NCBI GenBank assembly: GCA_003864495.1 | Contig: ML133420.1 | Coordinates: 4,116,340 to 4,180,339, forward strand | DNA from: Nemopilema nomurai | Taxonomy: Eukaryota > Cnidaria > Scyphozoa > Rhizostomeae > Rhizostomatidae | Reading direction: 5' to 3' | Length of the DNA: 64,000 bases | Shown here: in pieces, positions 34,166 through 45,594 of the stretch | How positions within the stretch are numbered: the stretch's first letter is position 1 | How the letters are laid out: every line of letters starts with the position of its first letter | Made by a program: the position numbers and the translations under genes | Notes under the pieces: generated by a model | What the model was told of the DNA's origin: nothing | The model's database searches: none | Seen by the model: the letters and a program-made list of their open reading frames with translations, nothing else

Positions 34166-34650
34166 GTTGACAAGCTGTGTTGGTAGCTCTTTTAATACTG
34201 TCGGCGGGTGATTAGATTGTTTGTTGATGTAGACAGGATTGTTATTTGTTATTGCGATATGGTTGAATAGTATTGTTTTGAAGGTCCAGACGTATATCTA
34301 AAAAGTGTAATGTTTTGAGATTTGTCTTAATTGTAATAGATAGTCCACACTCTTTGAATATTTGGATGATTTTCTTTCTTTACTGGTCAATGTTTGGTCC
34401 TGATAAATTCCTTATAATACCTAACCCATCATCTCTGTATAGTCCAACATTTCCGTTACCCATTACTGTATTTAATTTGTTTAAAATGTAGGAACCAACC
34501 AATTCACAAATTTCTGCTCCGTCAAACAACCCATTCGTACATCAAAATCTTCGTCGCCTTTTTCTTTACCCATGGGATTCCTGAGTTGAATAGTAATGTT
34601 TTTCTTGCTTTCGATACAATGTCAATTTCTTTGTTTGTAATATCTGTTTG
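34165..34650 (-). pseudogene. Penelope-like reverse transcriptase, middle part
   Basis: The minus strand reads NKEIDIVSKARKTLLF, then a damaged stretch corresponding to FDVRMG and the ICELVG region near 34500, a YRDDGLG-like stretch (RT catalytic box) near 34430, and HFLDIRLDL near 34300. It ends in KELPTQLV-like sequence at about 34165. Frames change several times. Confidence 0.7.
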
Positions 34651-34806
34651 GTTTTTGCAAAGATACTCGAATAGTGACTGGATAGGAAACTGCGAAGCGG
34701 ACAATAGAACATGTTACGCATCACTGCTTATTCAAACTTGTAGGGAATGATCATTTCCGGTTTGTTTGGTTTTGATGGATAATGACGAGATTCGCAGCTA
34801 TTCGGC

Positions 34807-37794
34807 ATGGTAGTTAATTGTTGTATCGTTAATTGTACGACTTACCAAGACAAGCAAATTTATCCCTTGTTAAGTTTTCACAAGATACCCCCTTCGTCAA
34901 CAAAAAATGAAAGGAAAAAGGAGTGGAGAGCGCAGCTTTTGCGTAAAGTAAACAGATGCGATAGGAGCTTCAACGCAGAGAGGGCCTACATCTGCTCAAG
35001 GCATTTTGATCAACATTGCTTCAAGATCGGTAAGTCACTGTAACTTTCATTACTTCTTTCATTGATCATTATTTTTCCCGTATTATTTTATAAGTTTTTT
35101 TAGGATTGGATGCGGATCTCGTTAAAAAGTCTTTTGGGGGCGCTACGAAAATAAGTTATAATAATATTCCTAGGAATTCAATCGATTTTGACTAATTATT
35201 GGGGGGGGGGCTGTCACAACCCCCACAACTTCTATCAATCTGTTTCTTGTAATAGGTTGACTGAAAATACCAACAGTGTCACCATTGAATTAAACAAAAC
35301 AGGCACTTGTCTGATGGGAGGGGGCAACGGAAATTTTTCTTGTATTCATATGAGCAATAAATTATTTCGTAATATTGTTTGTAGGAAAGACGGGAAGAAA
35401 AGACCTCCTTGTTGGAAGTTTGCCTACACAGTTCTTACCTAAGAAAAGTCATCAACAGGATGCAGGGAAACAAAGGCGTAAACTTGAAAGACTTTCTCAA
35501 GAGGTGCCCTTACCAGTGCTTTACAAATATAGAGATTTTGCAGATTTCAAAAAGAGCATTGGCAAAATAAAACAGCCTTGGGTCATTTTACATAGCTCTG
35601 ATGAGACTGTAGCCTTAGGTCTTGCTGACGAAACTGGAAATATTCAGATCAAAGTTTCTGTGGATGAATCACTTGGCTTCGATATAGAGAGTAACATACA
35701 ACAAGCTCCTGACAACCATTTCATTTTTAAGAAGTACAAAAGAACAGTTTCCAAAACCCAGATCAATGTGATTTTGAAAGATATTGCATCATTGAATCAG
35801 TGTCAAGGCATAACAGAACCAAATGCAAAAGAGTTCGGAATAAGACATGTCTTAAGCAGTGGCTCAAAAATTTACAATTTCTCAACTTATAAAGTTGGTC
35901 AAGAGCTGAGATCATCTTTGTATAGCAGAAAATGCTCTATGCTTCTGAATGGTTTATTTTCTTGCTCAGAATGTAAACTGTCCACAAGATTACTTAGAGC
36001 TAAGCTGAGAATGAACGAAAAGCAAAAGGGAATACCAATTGCAAAGAAAGCACCATTGACAAAAATTGCAAAAGACCGTCTTGTAAGGGCTGTCCACATA
36101 CTGAAGGTTAAGGAAAGGAATTTGGAGGATAGACTTAAAGTACTTGAAAATGAATTAGAGGCAAAGGGTGTTAATCTAGACAATGAAATTCACGATAACC
36201 TGAGCAGCATTATTGAAAGAGGTGCAACATCATTGCCTGAAAATTCTTTTGAAAATCTTTTCTGGAAAGAGCAGAAAAGAGCATTTGAGTCTTCCAAGAC
36301 TGGATACAAATGGCATCCCATGATGATTAGATTTGCCTTACATTTGCATTTAAAATCACCAGCAGCTTACAGATCTTTAAAAGAGAGCTTGGTTATAAGA
36401 CTCCCATCAAAAGAACTCTCAGGGACTACTCAAATGTTTTCCAGCCCTCAGTTGGTTTCAAGAAAGAGGTTTTGGAAGATCTGAAGCACCAAGGATCACA
36501 GCTAAAAGGCATAGCAAAGTATGTTGTTTTAATGCTAGACGAATTGTCTGTCCAAGATGACTTGGTTTTCAACAATTCAACAAATGAGCTTGTTGGTTTT
36601 GTCAACCTTGGGGAGGATTTGAATCAAGTCTTCAAAAAGAAAGCCACAGATTCTATTGCATCACATGCTCTCGTTTTCATGGTTTGTGGCATTGCTTCCA
36701 AACTTAAATTCTCTCTTGGCTATTTTGCCACCACAACAGCAACAGCAGCCATGTTGTATCCTTTAGTTTGGAGAGCAGTTGGTTACTGTGAAGGATTTGC
36801 AGGTTTAAAGGTGATAGGTGTTGTTTCTGACAAGGCCTCTGGCAACCAAAAGCTATATCGGATACTTTGCCCTGAACAGGATGTCTCCTACAAGACTGTT
36901 AATGTGTTTTGTGGAGAAGAGCGGCCACTTTTTCTCTTCTCAGACCCTCCACATTTGATAAAAACGGTCCGAAACAACCTTGCAAGCTCAGGATTTGATA
37001 TAAAACGACTTCTTTGGAATGGAAAAGAGATGACTTGGAGTCACATTTCCTCTCTCTTTGAGTCTGATAGGCAGAGTGAAGTCAGAAAGCTACATAAACT
37101 GCGACATGAACATATTTATTAAACATCCTATTCCAAAATGCGGGTTAATCTTGCAGCTCAGGTCATGAGTGAGACAGTGGGAAAAGTAATGCATGAGTAT
37201 GGATCACCAGACAGTAGTGAAACAGCCAAGATGATCTTGATGATGGATAAGTTTTTTGACTGTTGTAACACTAGATCGCTGAGCGAGGGGGATAGAAAAA
37301 GAAAACCATTCTTAAAGCCATATACAGATATTAATGACAGTCGCTTTTCTTTCATGAAGGATGAGTTTTTGAAGTTTCTGAATGATTGGAAAGAAGCTAT
37401 TGAGTCTCGTGATGGAAATTACAGTGAGGCAGAGAAAAAGAAAATGTTTCTGAGCAAGGCAACTTATGATGGGCTGCAAACAACATCATATGCCTTGATT
37501 GAATGTGTTAAGTACTTGTTGCAAAATGGCTTCAAATATGTACTTACCAACAGGTTCTGTCAAGATCCACTTGAAAACCATTTTGGGATGCATAGAGGGC
37601 TGGGAAGAAGATCTTGCAACCCCACTGTATATGCATTAGGGTATCAAGAAAATAAGTTACGGCTGCAAAGAACTATTGCAAGTAGCATCACACCTCAAGG
37701 AAATACAAAGGGTTCAAAAGGTCCCAAACAGGGGATTACGATAACAACAAGTCCTCTGAAGAAAAGAAAGAGACAGCCAAAAGGGACTTCCTGA
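34807..37794 (+). pseudogene. P-element (THAP9-like) transposase, nearly intact
   Basis: Exon 1, 34807 to about 35029, encodes a THAP domain (CCIVNC, FHKIP, WRAQLLRK, CSRHF) and has a GTAAGT donor. The frame resumes at about 35386 (GRKDLLVGSLPTQFLP, the end of the THAP domain). A leucine-rich coiled coil follows (about 36080-36190), then the RNase-H-like catalytic part with LMLDELSVQDD, VVSDKASGNQ and FSDPPHLIKTVRN, and the C-terminal FCQDPLENHFGMHR. Two lesions: a missing A in the run near 36408 shifts the frame, and a TAA at about 37120 replaces a Leu codon between HIY and TSYSKM. Otherwise all blocks are present, so the element was active recently. Confidence 0.88.
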
Positions 37795-37799
37795 GAGGG

Positions 37800-38920
37800 A
37801 CCTCTTTGCATTGAACTCTAAGGAACTATCAAACCAAGGTAAATAGTAAGAAATATTGTAACTGGTATATTTGAAGGCATTACATAGTTTCTGTGACCAG
37901 GGGCACCATTATCAGAAAAGAGGCACTATCCATAGAAGCAAACAAGGATACAAATGCAGCATATACTCAAATCCAAAATAACATATAGGTGGCTTGTAAA
38001 AGTACTTTAAAAAAAACTGTAAAAAGGACTTGAAAAGGAAAATTCTGGAAAAAAGTCAACACTTTTATGTATTTCCAGTCATTGGGGCATTATCCCTAAA
38101 GAAGTCCTTGACCCAATTACTCTTAATGGGCCACATATTAGGTTATTGGTCATTGCTTAAGTTGGCAATTCCAAGAGCAAGACAGCTGAACAATTTAAAG
38201 TATTGTTTATATTGCACTGATACTGCAAATTTCATGTGACAATCCCAAGGCCTAATCATCCTCTGCTATGAATCACTACCATCATGGTTGTGTTTTTGTT
38301 TACCCAACAAGATCATGTCCTCCTGTTTTTGCTAATTGCATTGTTTACTCTTGCCACACCATTTGCCCTTCAGTTTCTTATCTTATCTTATGCACCTATT
38401 TTAATGATTTGTTTTAAATATAGGTGTGGCTTTTATTACTGTTAGTCCAAAAATGTATGGTTCCCTATAGTGTAACACCCTACATAATTGTATGCAAATT
38501 GTTTTTAACAGAAAAAGGATGAATTTAATTATTTGACTTTGATATAGCTAATAAACCTTTTCAGTAAGTAATGCAGCAAATAAGGTACAAGGCTCTGTCA
38601 CTTGGTTATACTATAATGTGGAGTTCTTGATGTGATAACAAGATTAAGATGTAATTTTACTCATTTTTGAGTAAAATCAGCAAACCAGATCAGTAAAATC
38701 AGCAACCAGAAAACCAGCAATACTAAAATATAATTTTTGCATATCAATTTTTTTTTATTGTTGAAAGAACAGAACATGAATATTTCTCTAGTAGAATTCT
38801 TTTTGTAATAATATAGTTATTTTTCAAGCTGCTTAGTTCATATTTTCTATATTCTATTGTTGTATCTTAAGAAATATTAACTTTTGCCTGATAGCTGTGC
38901 ATTTCAAGAAAAATGTTTGT
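37800..38920. other. P-element region between the two convergent genes
   Basis: 3' ends of the transposase and accessory genes. AT-rich, with no further coding signal. Confidence 0.6.
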
Positions 38921-38928
38921 TATTATTT

Positions 38929-40495
38929 TTAGGAATAATTTGAGTTTTTTTCCGTAATGCCTTCTCCTTCTTTTGTGTCTTTATTATGTGTCTCTATCAC
39001 ATGTCTAGCATGAGCATGAGCTCTAATTTTAATGTAGATCCGAATGGCATCTTTAAAAATTGTGTCCTTCAAATCAGATGCTGCATCAACAGAATCAAAC
39101 AGAAACTTTGAGGTAGCTAGCAATGTAGATGCCTCCTTGAAAATGGTGACAACAATAGAAGCAACATTAATCCTTTTTGGATTAGAAGATATAGCTTTCC
39201 TCAAAATTTCTTCTGCTTTATGGAAGATTTCAACAAATTTTGCTTTTGGGTATGTTAGACCACCCCGGTTCAATGTATCAATCAATTTCTTATCCCTCAA
39301 CCACTCTTCTTCAGTGCCCTTGCAGCAGTTAAGTAATTCTATTCTCTGCCTCAAAGTATTTTCAGTTTCTTTTGTTGCATGTTTCTTTCTTACTGTGTCA
39401 TAGGTCTTTTTTATAAGCTTTGATAATACTGCTCCGCAAATGTATGATATTACTTCTCTATCACCCTTAGTTAGCTCTTTGGGTTGCTGACGCAGTTCCT
39501 CTATCCCTTTCTTCTGCTTGGCAATTTCTTCTTGGCAGTGCAACATAAGCCATGAACTAAACTCCTTGGAGACACCCAAGTGGGCTTGCACATTTTTTCT
39601 AACATCTTCATCCACCCAAACTTTGTGGAAATTTGTCCACATGGAATCCAAAGAATTAGTTTTGCTTTCCAATCTGTTCTTAAAGAGACCATTTAGAAAG
39701 TCTGTTGTATCAGTAGTTCCTTTCATTAGCCTTTGAAGAACTTCTCCATACATCTCCTCCAAAACCGCATTGTTTGCCATCGATTCTAAAGCACATTTGA
39801 TGATTGAATTTATACAAATCTGAGGAGCATCCTGTTCTTTCCTCTTTAAAGTCACCCCCTTCTTCCTATGATTTGGCTCTTTAACTTTTCTTTTCTTTGC
39901 ATTGCTCGTTGTTTGTTGGTGAATAACATCTACTTGACTATCATCACAAAACTTAATAGTAGTTTCCTAAAAGGAAAACATAGATAATAATTCAACCAGA
40001 AGTAAACACCTGCTACAGGGGTGCACAGCTCTGTACCCTCAAAAGTATAATAAAAACGGAAAATGTTGTTTCGTAATTTGTTTGATTGACTGGTGCTGCT
40101 ACCGTGTCGATGAAAAATACAGCCAAGGTCAACATCGTTAATTTGAAATACTGTATCTAGTATCTGCCTAGGCCTATTTTGGCCAGAAATTTATAATTGA
40201 GATGGTAAAATATAATGTTGATCAACATTTTCACCAGCATTATCCCTGGTTTTATCGAAAATACATTAAACGTTCTTTATGTTCAATCGGCATTCTTGAA
40301 GTTACTCGTTGGTAAATTAAATATTGAAGTTTAGATAGGAAGGCCTACATCGCCATCACTTAAATTCTGCTTCACGGAGACAGAGATGTTGGCTGCAGTG
40401 CCTTTTAAAATACAGAAAGAAACGGATTACATTACCTCGACAGCAAGTTCAAGTAGGTCTTCGTCGATTTGGTCATCAAAATAGGTGAAATCCAT
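38929..40495 (-). CDS. Second P-element gene, related to P transposase C-terminal domain
   Basis: Exon 1 is 40495-40436 (20 residues, starting MDFTYFDDQ, phase 0, GTAATG donor). Exon 2 is 39966-38929 after a TTTTCCTTTTAG acceptor. The result is an intact, helical, charged protein of 365 residues with a Lys/Arg-rich region near residue 50. At about residue 193 it has VISYICGAVLSKL, and later LNRGGLTYPKAKF and AEEILRKAI. The same succession (ILCYIAGFIVRRM, GRNKSGPIAAS, AEKIFK) ends the transposase of the other P-like element at 47190-47400. I infer that the C-terminal domain is here encoded by a separate gene. The transposase of this element stops before that domain. No lesion is seen. Confidence 0.75.
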
Positions 40496-40661
40496 TCTTG
40501 GATGATGCTTTTCGGCTGAATGTTCTGGTCGTGAGACTAAAACCGGAAATGACTATACCCTACAACTTTTCCAAAACACGCGATTGGAAGATAAACGTAA
40601 TCGCCTATTGTTGTTTGCGCAGTTTCCTATCCAGTCACTATTCGAGTATCTTTGGTTTTTG

Positions 40662-41685
40662 GCATAGTCTATAGCTTTGTTGAATAGTTCGGCAGATATT
40701 GATGGGTAAAATGATTCTATGTCAAAGGTTATGAACTTTACGTCTTCTTTATTATTAATGCTGTTAAACCATTGGATAACTGATTCTGTATTTTCCATTG
40801 GTGAACTTTACTTGCTGTGACAATCTCATTGTTAATTTTATCTAATATTGATTTGCTAATTTTGCCGATGTCTGATTTGGTTGGGTTTATAAGTCTGCAT
40901 GATACCTTGGTGGGGAAGTTTTCTTTGTGATATTTTATGGTGATATAACCTTCTTTCTTTTGTAAACATTCTACTCTTTCTTTGATCGATAAATCTTGTG
41001 CAGTTTGTTTCATATCGCGATTGATTTTATGTACTTTCACTACATCTGATTTCTTGTAATCTTTGGTGACATTTTCTTTCAATAGTTTCATATAATTATC
41101 CGGTTCGAGTTTGTATACATTTCTTGACTTGCCAGCTGATATGAATACCTTCTGGCTGTTTTTTATTTCGTTGATGTCATTTCTCATTTTGGTTTGAAAA
41201 GGGCTATTTACGCTTCTCAATTCGATATTCTTTACCATCGTCAGTAAATCATTTTCAAAATTGCTCAACAGTTAATAATAGGTGGACACTTTCTTGAACA
41301 AAATCCATAAGTTTCAATTTTCTTTTATATATACTGTATTCTGTATCACTGAATTCGATATTCTTTACCATCGTCAAGAATTCGGTATCAATTCGATATT
41401 CTCTACCATCGTCAGTAAATCATTTTCAAAATTGCTCAACAGTTAATAATAGGTGGACACTTTCTTGAACAAAATCCATAAGTTTCAATTTTCTTTTATA
41501 TATACTGTATTCGGGATCACTGAAACTGTTGGTTTTAGATGTTGTAATAGGGCCAGAGATGTCCATATATTCCACCTCATTGTCATAATTTGAAAGTGAA
41601 CTGTTTTCAGAACTTTTCTGTGAGGATTCAGAATCTGAATTTGCCATCCTTGGAAACAATCTGGATGGCGTTTACACTGTAGCAC
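40662..41685 (-). pseudogene. Penelope-like element N terminus and first RT motifs
   Basis: Reads from MANSDSESSQKS (41646) through RKLKLMDFVQESVHLL to FENDLLTMVKNIEL, then FISAGKSRNVYKL and DLSIKERVECLQ. It ends at ITFDIESFYPSISAELFNKA, the first RT motif, next to the P-element insertion. A local duplication (41225-41520) interrupts it. Confidence 0.8.
41225..41520 (-). repeat. Tandem duplication of about 170 bp inside the Penelope-like gene
   Basis: The stretch from GATATTCTTTACCATCGTC to TATATATACTGTATTC occurs at 41225-41342 and again at about 41396-41512. A short third copy of the first 20 bases lies between them at about 41355. It breaks the reading of the element. Confidence 0.9.
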
Positions 41686-41699
41686 CAGCAGACTCTACA

Positions 41700-43000
41700 A
41701 ATGTTGTTAGTTATGTAAGTGTTGTTACACAGAGAAGATACAAGGTGCCCACGAGGTGACAACAAGATTATTTCACAAATGGCTTTATAGTGCTTTTCCA
41801 GTTGTTTTTATAACTGCTACACTATTCTTAATCGTAAGTTTGATGTATTTGGCATTCTTAGACTTTGCAACTGTGCATCTCAAATTCTTTGGTGAAAGAG
41901 ATTTATCTTTCAATGGCAGATTATCCTCTGTTTACCTGTGTTTTCTTGCAAATTGCAAAGTATCTGAAATGATGCATAGAAATCGCAAAGTATCTGAAAT
42001 TTTTTACAACACATGATGACTTTTCATGACGTAAAGGTCATCATAAAGGCTTTTTAGAGCCTCGATACACTTAAAACGCAACTTGTTGGCCCTTCTTTTT
42101 TAAAGTTATTTTTGTTTGCAGTGCCTGCATTTGTTGTGGAGCATCTTAAAAAAGTGTACTCAAAGAGTGATGTTCCTAGTGCAAACTTGATGTTGTATGG
42201 TAATCATTTTGGTTGGTTTATCTCCCTGATTGAAAGGCACGAGACCAAGCATAAAAAAGTGGATGCATTGCAAAACTAGACCCAAGTGCTTCCCATCCAA
42301 CTGTTCGCAAACTCACATCCAACATACAGAAGTGTTTGCAGGGCATTCTTGTTTTCCGAAAGTCTATACATTGGTAGATAGTTAGACGATCCAAGCCACA
42401 CCTGACCCAGCTTTTACTCTCTAGGAAGGTGTTTAGGCACCGTATGACAAGAAAGTGTGTGAAACGATTTTCATTTGCCGAAAAGTTTGAATGCTCTTCG
42501 AAAAAACACCCTCATATAGCTAAAAATCCTCGCTTTTAGATAAAAAGTTGTTGCATCTTGATTTTCAGTCCCCAATGTGAGTTTTCAAGAGTGTAGCCTT
42601 TTCTTGTGAGAAAATAACAAGATACCCTTACATTGTTCGTTTTTTTTTGTCAAAATAGTCAAAATAAAATGGATTTTATTTACCATTAGTGAAAAATTAT
42701 ACAATAAATCTCCACTACTGATGTCATCAATCTTATAATCAGGAAATTCTAAATTCTCACCTTCAAACGCTAGCTTCTCCGTAGGCTGCATAGCAGCTAG
42801 CTTCTATGTTTCCCAAAAATATGATCTTTTCCCTGCATAAGGAGAAACAGGCCTTCAATCAAAACTTTTGACCAGGAACAATGGAATTTGAAGGCCAATG
42901 ATGGCATTTCAGTATTGATGGAAAAATCGATATCTAGAAAAAATTGATGTGAGTTTTTTTTCTAATAAAAGTTTTTTGTCATCAATTATCAATGCATTAT
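41700..43000. other. No gene recognised
   Basis: Short open frames only; a direct repeat of AAATCGCAAAGTATCTGAAAT-like sequence near 41950-42000. Nothing I can assign. Confidence 0.5.
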
Positions 43001-43049
43001 TTACGTAAAAAATGAAATCAAATCAATTTTTTAAAAAATTTACTTTAAA

Positions 43050-45200
43050 ATTAATTTCTACCTGAAAATAATTCTGATGGTTTGAACTCTGGTAGAACTG
43101 CATCTGGACCTTCATCTTCCATAAGGGATATGAGTCGAGTGGCTGCAAGCGTTGTTAAAGACCTTGCTGGCCATGAGTGGGCAGAAATAGTTTCACAAAG
43201 ACATTCATTGTATAAATCAAATGCCATGTTTACCAAAAATTAAACTATATTGGTGTTGGCTTTTTTTAAACCGTTCAACCATGGATGATTAGCACTTTTC
43301 TCTTCCCACATCAGCTCCAATTGCTTCTGATTTCTCGTTGCTTTGTGCACTTCTGAAAATACATGATCAATTATTAGTTTGAGTCGTTCTTCATCATCTG
43401 CTCTGACCCCATTTGCAATACCAATTTTTCCATTTCGCGAGTATTTCTTTGCCACGTCCAAATATTCTTTGCATAAATTGCAAACAACATGAAGACGTTT
43501 TTTCCCATTCTTCTTTGCTGTATCGCTTTGCAGTTCTGGAAAACTTTCAATAATGAACTTAAGATCCAGCTTAATCCCGTGGTAATAAAATACACTGGCT
43601 GTTTTTTGTGTTTGAACAGTGTGTGTTGATTGCTGCAGGTTGTTAATATCTTGGCTTTCAATTTCTTCCGCTTGAGGTGAATCTGGATGGCTGGAGGTTC
43701 CTATTTCTTTCTCTTCGTACCTTTGTTGTCCGTTTTAAATTTTGATCCGTAAAAATTTGTTAATTTTCTGCATTTTGAAGCAATTTCTTGAGCTTCTTTC
43801 TGCTTTCTTTTTAACGAGCGTTCAGATCTTGGCATGTTTGGAGATCAATGACGCAAGCAACTTTTCCCGCGGATTTCATTGCCTCGTTTTGGTGTAGTGC
43901 AAGAACGTCAAACAGAGATTGGTTGACAGCAATAAGACCAAAGAAATAACGAATAATTTGACACATATAACACGACAACGACACAACGAACAGTAACAAT
44001 CCTAAAAACTAGGTCCCAGTCCTAATCTTACTACACGTCATAAATGTACTTTGCGGACTAGCGCAATGGAAGGAACAAAACAATGTCGCAAATAACTAAC
44101 TAAAATCAGTTCAAAACATCAAAACCTCCACTCTACTACATTTTCCTTCTCGCTTGCTCGCATTTTCATTAGATCGTGATTTTTTATATTGAAAGTCTTT
44201 TCTCCTCTTCTTTGCAGTAGGCGTCATAGCTCCTCAGCTTTTCTTAGCCTTTTAACATCCTTTGCAATTCCTGATATTTCTAAAAATTTGCCATGTTCGT
44301 AACCCATAACTTCAAAAATGATGTTTTTATATGATGCCCCCATGAAATACTGCGATAATGTCAACGTGACTGCTGTTTTTATAGTATTTTCTCCACAAAA
44401 AGTATTTTTAGTAAAATTGCTGTTCATAGACTCATTTGCATTTAGGGTTGAGCCACGAGTACACCTTTTTAGCAAGCCAACATCTTTGTTGGTAATGTTT
44501 CATGATCTTTATGGCGGCCAGCAGGTTCAGACTTTACCAAAGCCTTTTGCCAGAAACACCAGGAACTTTCTCCTGGTGGTCAGTGAGCATGTTTTGGGTC
44601 TTGATCTGTAGAAGGCATGATATGCAAGTATTCTCTTTCTTATCACATCAATGTCATCTGTGTTATCTTTGATTGCACGACCATGATAGTTTTGAATTTT
44701 TGTTTTTTTCATTGAATTTTTGTTATTTTCCTTTCCCAGAAAGTGACTGCTTTACCCATTCTCTTAGAGACATGATTGATGCAGTCATCCTTCTTTTTCT
44801 ATATGTCTTCAACACATGGAGAATCATTCACAACAGCAGCATAAGCTTTACTGTCGCCATCCGGAAGCATTGGTTTGCATTGGAGACAAACTTTTTCTCT
44901 TGATCTTCTACACAATCTCACTGCACATTCTGCCTCCGTTGAATTTGCCGAGCCATCAATGTTCTTTCCACAATTTTGCAAATGCTCTACTTGCTCTTCT
45001 TTGTTTGGTGGGTTGTTCTAAGCAATTTTGCATTTCAAACAAAAATTGTTAAGGATGCCATAATCAATGGGCACACCAGTAATTAGCTCAATAACTGCTC
45101 CAACACCATTATGTGAGGAATGGCCCCTCCTTTGCCAAGATCCATCAAAGGAAACAAAAGTATTCAAAATCCCACTTTAATCTGGAACCAAACCAGTATC
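43050..45200 (-). pseudogene. Mutator-like transposase, degenerate
   Basis: Minus-strand blocks in order: FVSFDGSWQRRGHSSHNGVG (about 45160-45100) and GVPIDYGILNNFCLKCK; NCGKNIDGSANSTEAE; PDGDSKAYAAV; DDCINHVSKRMGKAVTF (about 44740); and NANESMNSNFTKNTFCGENT (about 44440). The succession DGSW, HNG, DGSS-x-EAE, GDGDSK, E/DDC-x-NH-x-KR-x-GK and Q/A-N-E-S matches the Mutator-like (MULE) transposase domain family of cnidarians. Later blocks (43661-43051) are less clear. Stops and frame changes are frequent. No terminal repeats were found. Confidence 0.75.
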
Positions 45201-45594
45201 TCTGTACGCTTGTTTAATGACCTCGATTGATCTGCACATTATCAAAACACGATTTACTTGCCTAAGTACTTTTGCATTGTACTGAAAAATGCTTGTTATC
45301 AACGCCCAATTCGTTCCTACCGCTTAACCATGGCTTGACCCAAATCGAACGGCGCCTTTTCTTACGCATTCTTTTCGTTTCTTAATAATTGCATAAGCGA
45401 TTAATGCTGCTGCAGTGCACTCTTCATCTGAGTCCATGACTTGAACTTCTACTTTGTGAAAGCATTTGAAAATCTTAAAAAACTGGGCTGATTAGAGATC
45501 AAAGCGAGGCAATAAACATTACCTACCCTATTGAAAACAAACAAAACAGCTCAAGCCCTATGAAAAAGAGGCAATGACGCAAAAGTGAATTACC

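Larger units (their letters stand above)
34658..40654. mobile_element. P element, two-gene, 6.0 kb
   Basis: Perfect 37-bp terminal inverted repeats (34658-34694 and 40618-40654), beginning CAAAGATACTCGAATAGTG. A second, internal pair of about 28 bp (34735-34762 and 40541-40568) is imperfect and contains TCATTTCCGGTTT. Direct repeats of GTTTTTG flank it at 34651-34657 and 40655-40661; shifting the boundary by one base gives the 8-bp GGTTTTTG expected of P elements. It sits in a Penelope-like RT gene. It carries a THAP transposase gene on the plus strand and a second gene on the minus strand, converging near 38 kb. Confidence 0.92.
30640..41690 (-). mobile_element. Penelope-like element, split by two DNA transposons
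   Basis: Three separated segments on the minus strand read as one element: 41690-40662 (N terminus and first RT part), 34650 to about 34165 (RT middle) and 31430 to about 30640 (RT end and GIY-YIG nuclease). A P element (34658-40654) lies in the first gap and a hAT element in the second. Removing the P element and one repeat joins FNKAIDYAKNQ to TDITNKEIDIV, as expected in this family. In-frame stops and a local duplication show it is dead. Confidence 0.85.

Noticed and set aside
34807..35031. THAP exon as a stand-alone host THAP gene
   Set aside because: It splices in frame to the P transposase and lies inside the 37-bp inverted repeats.
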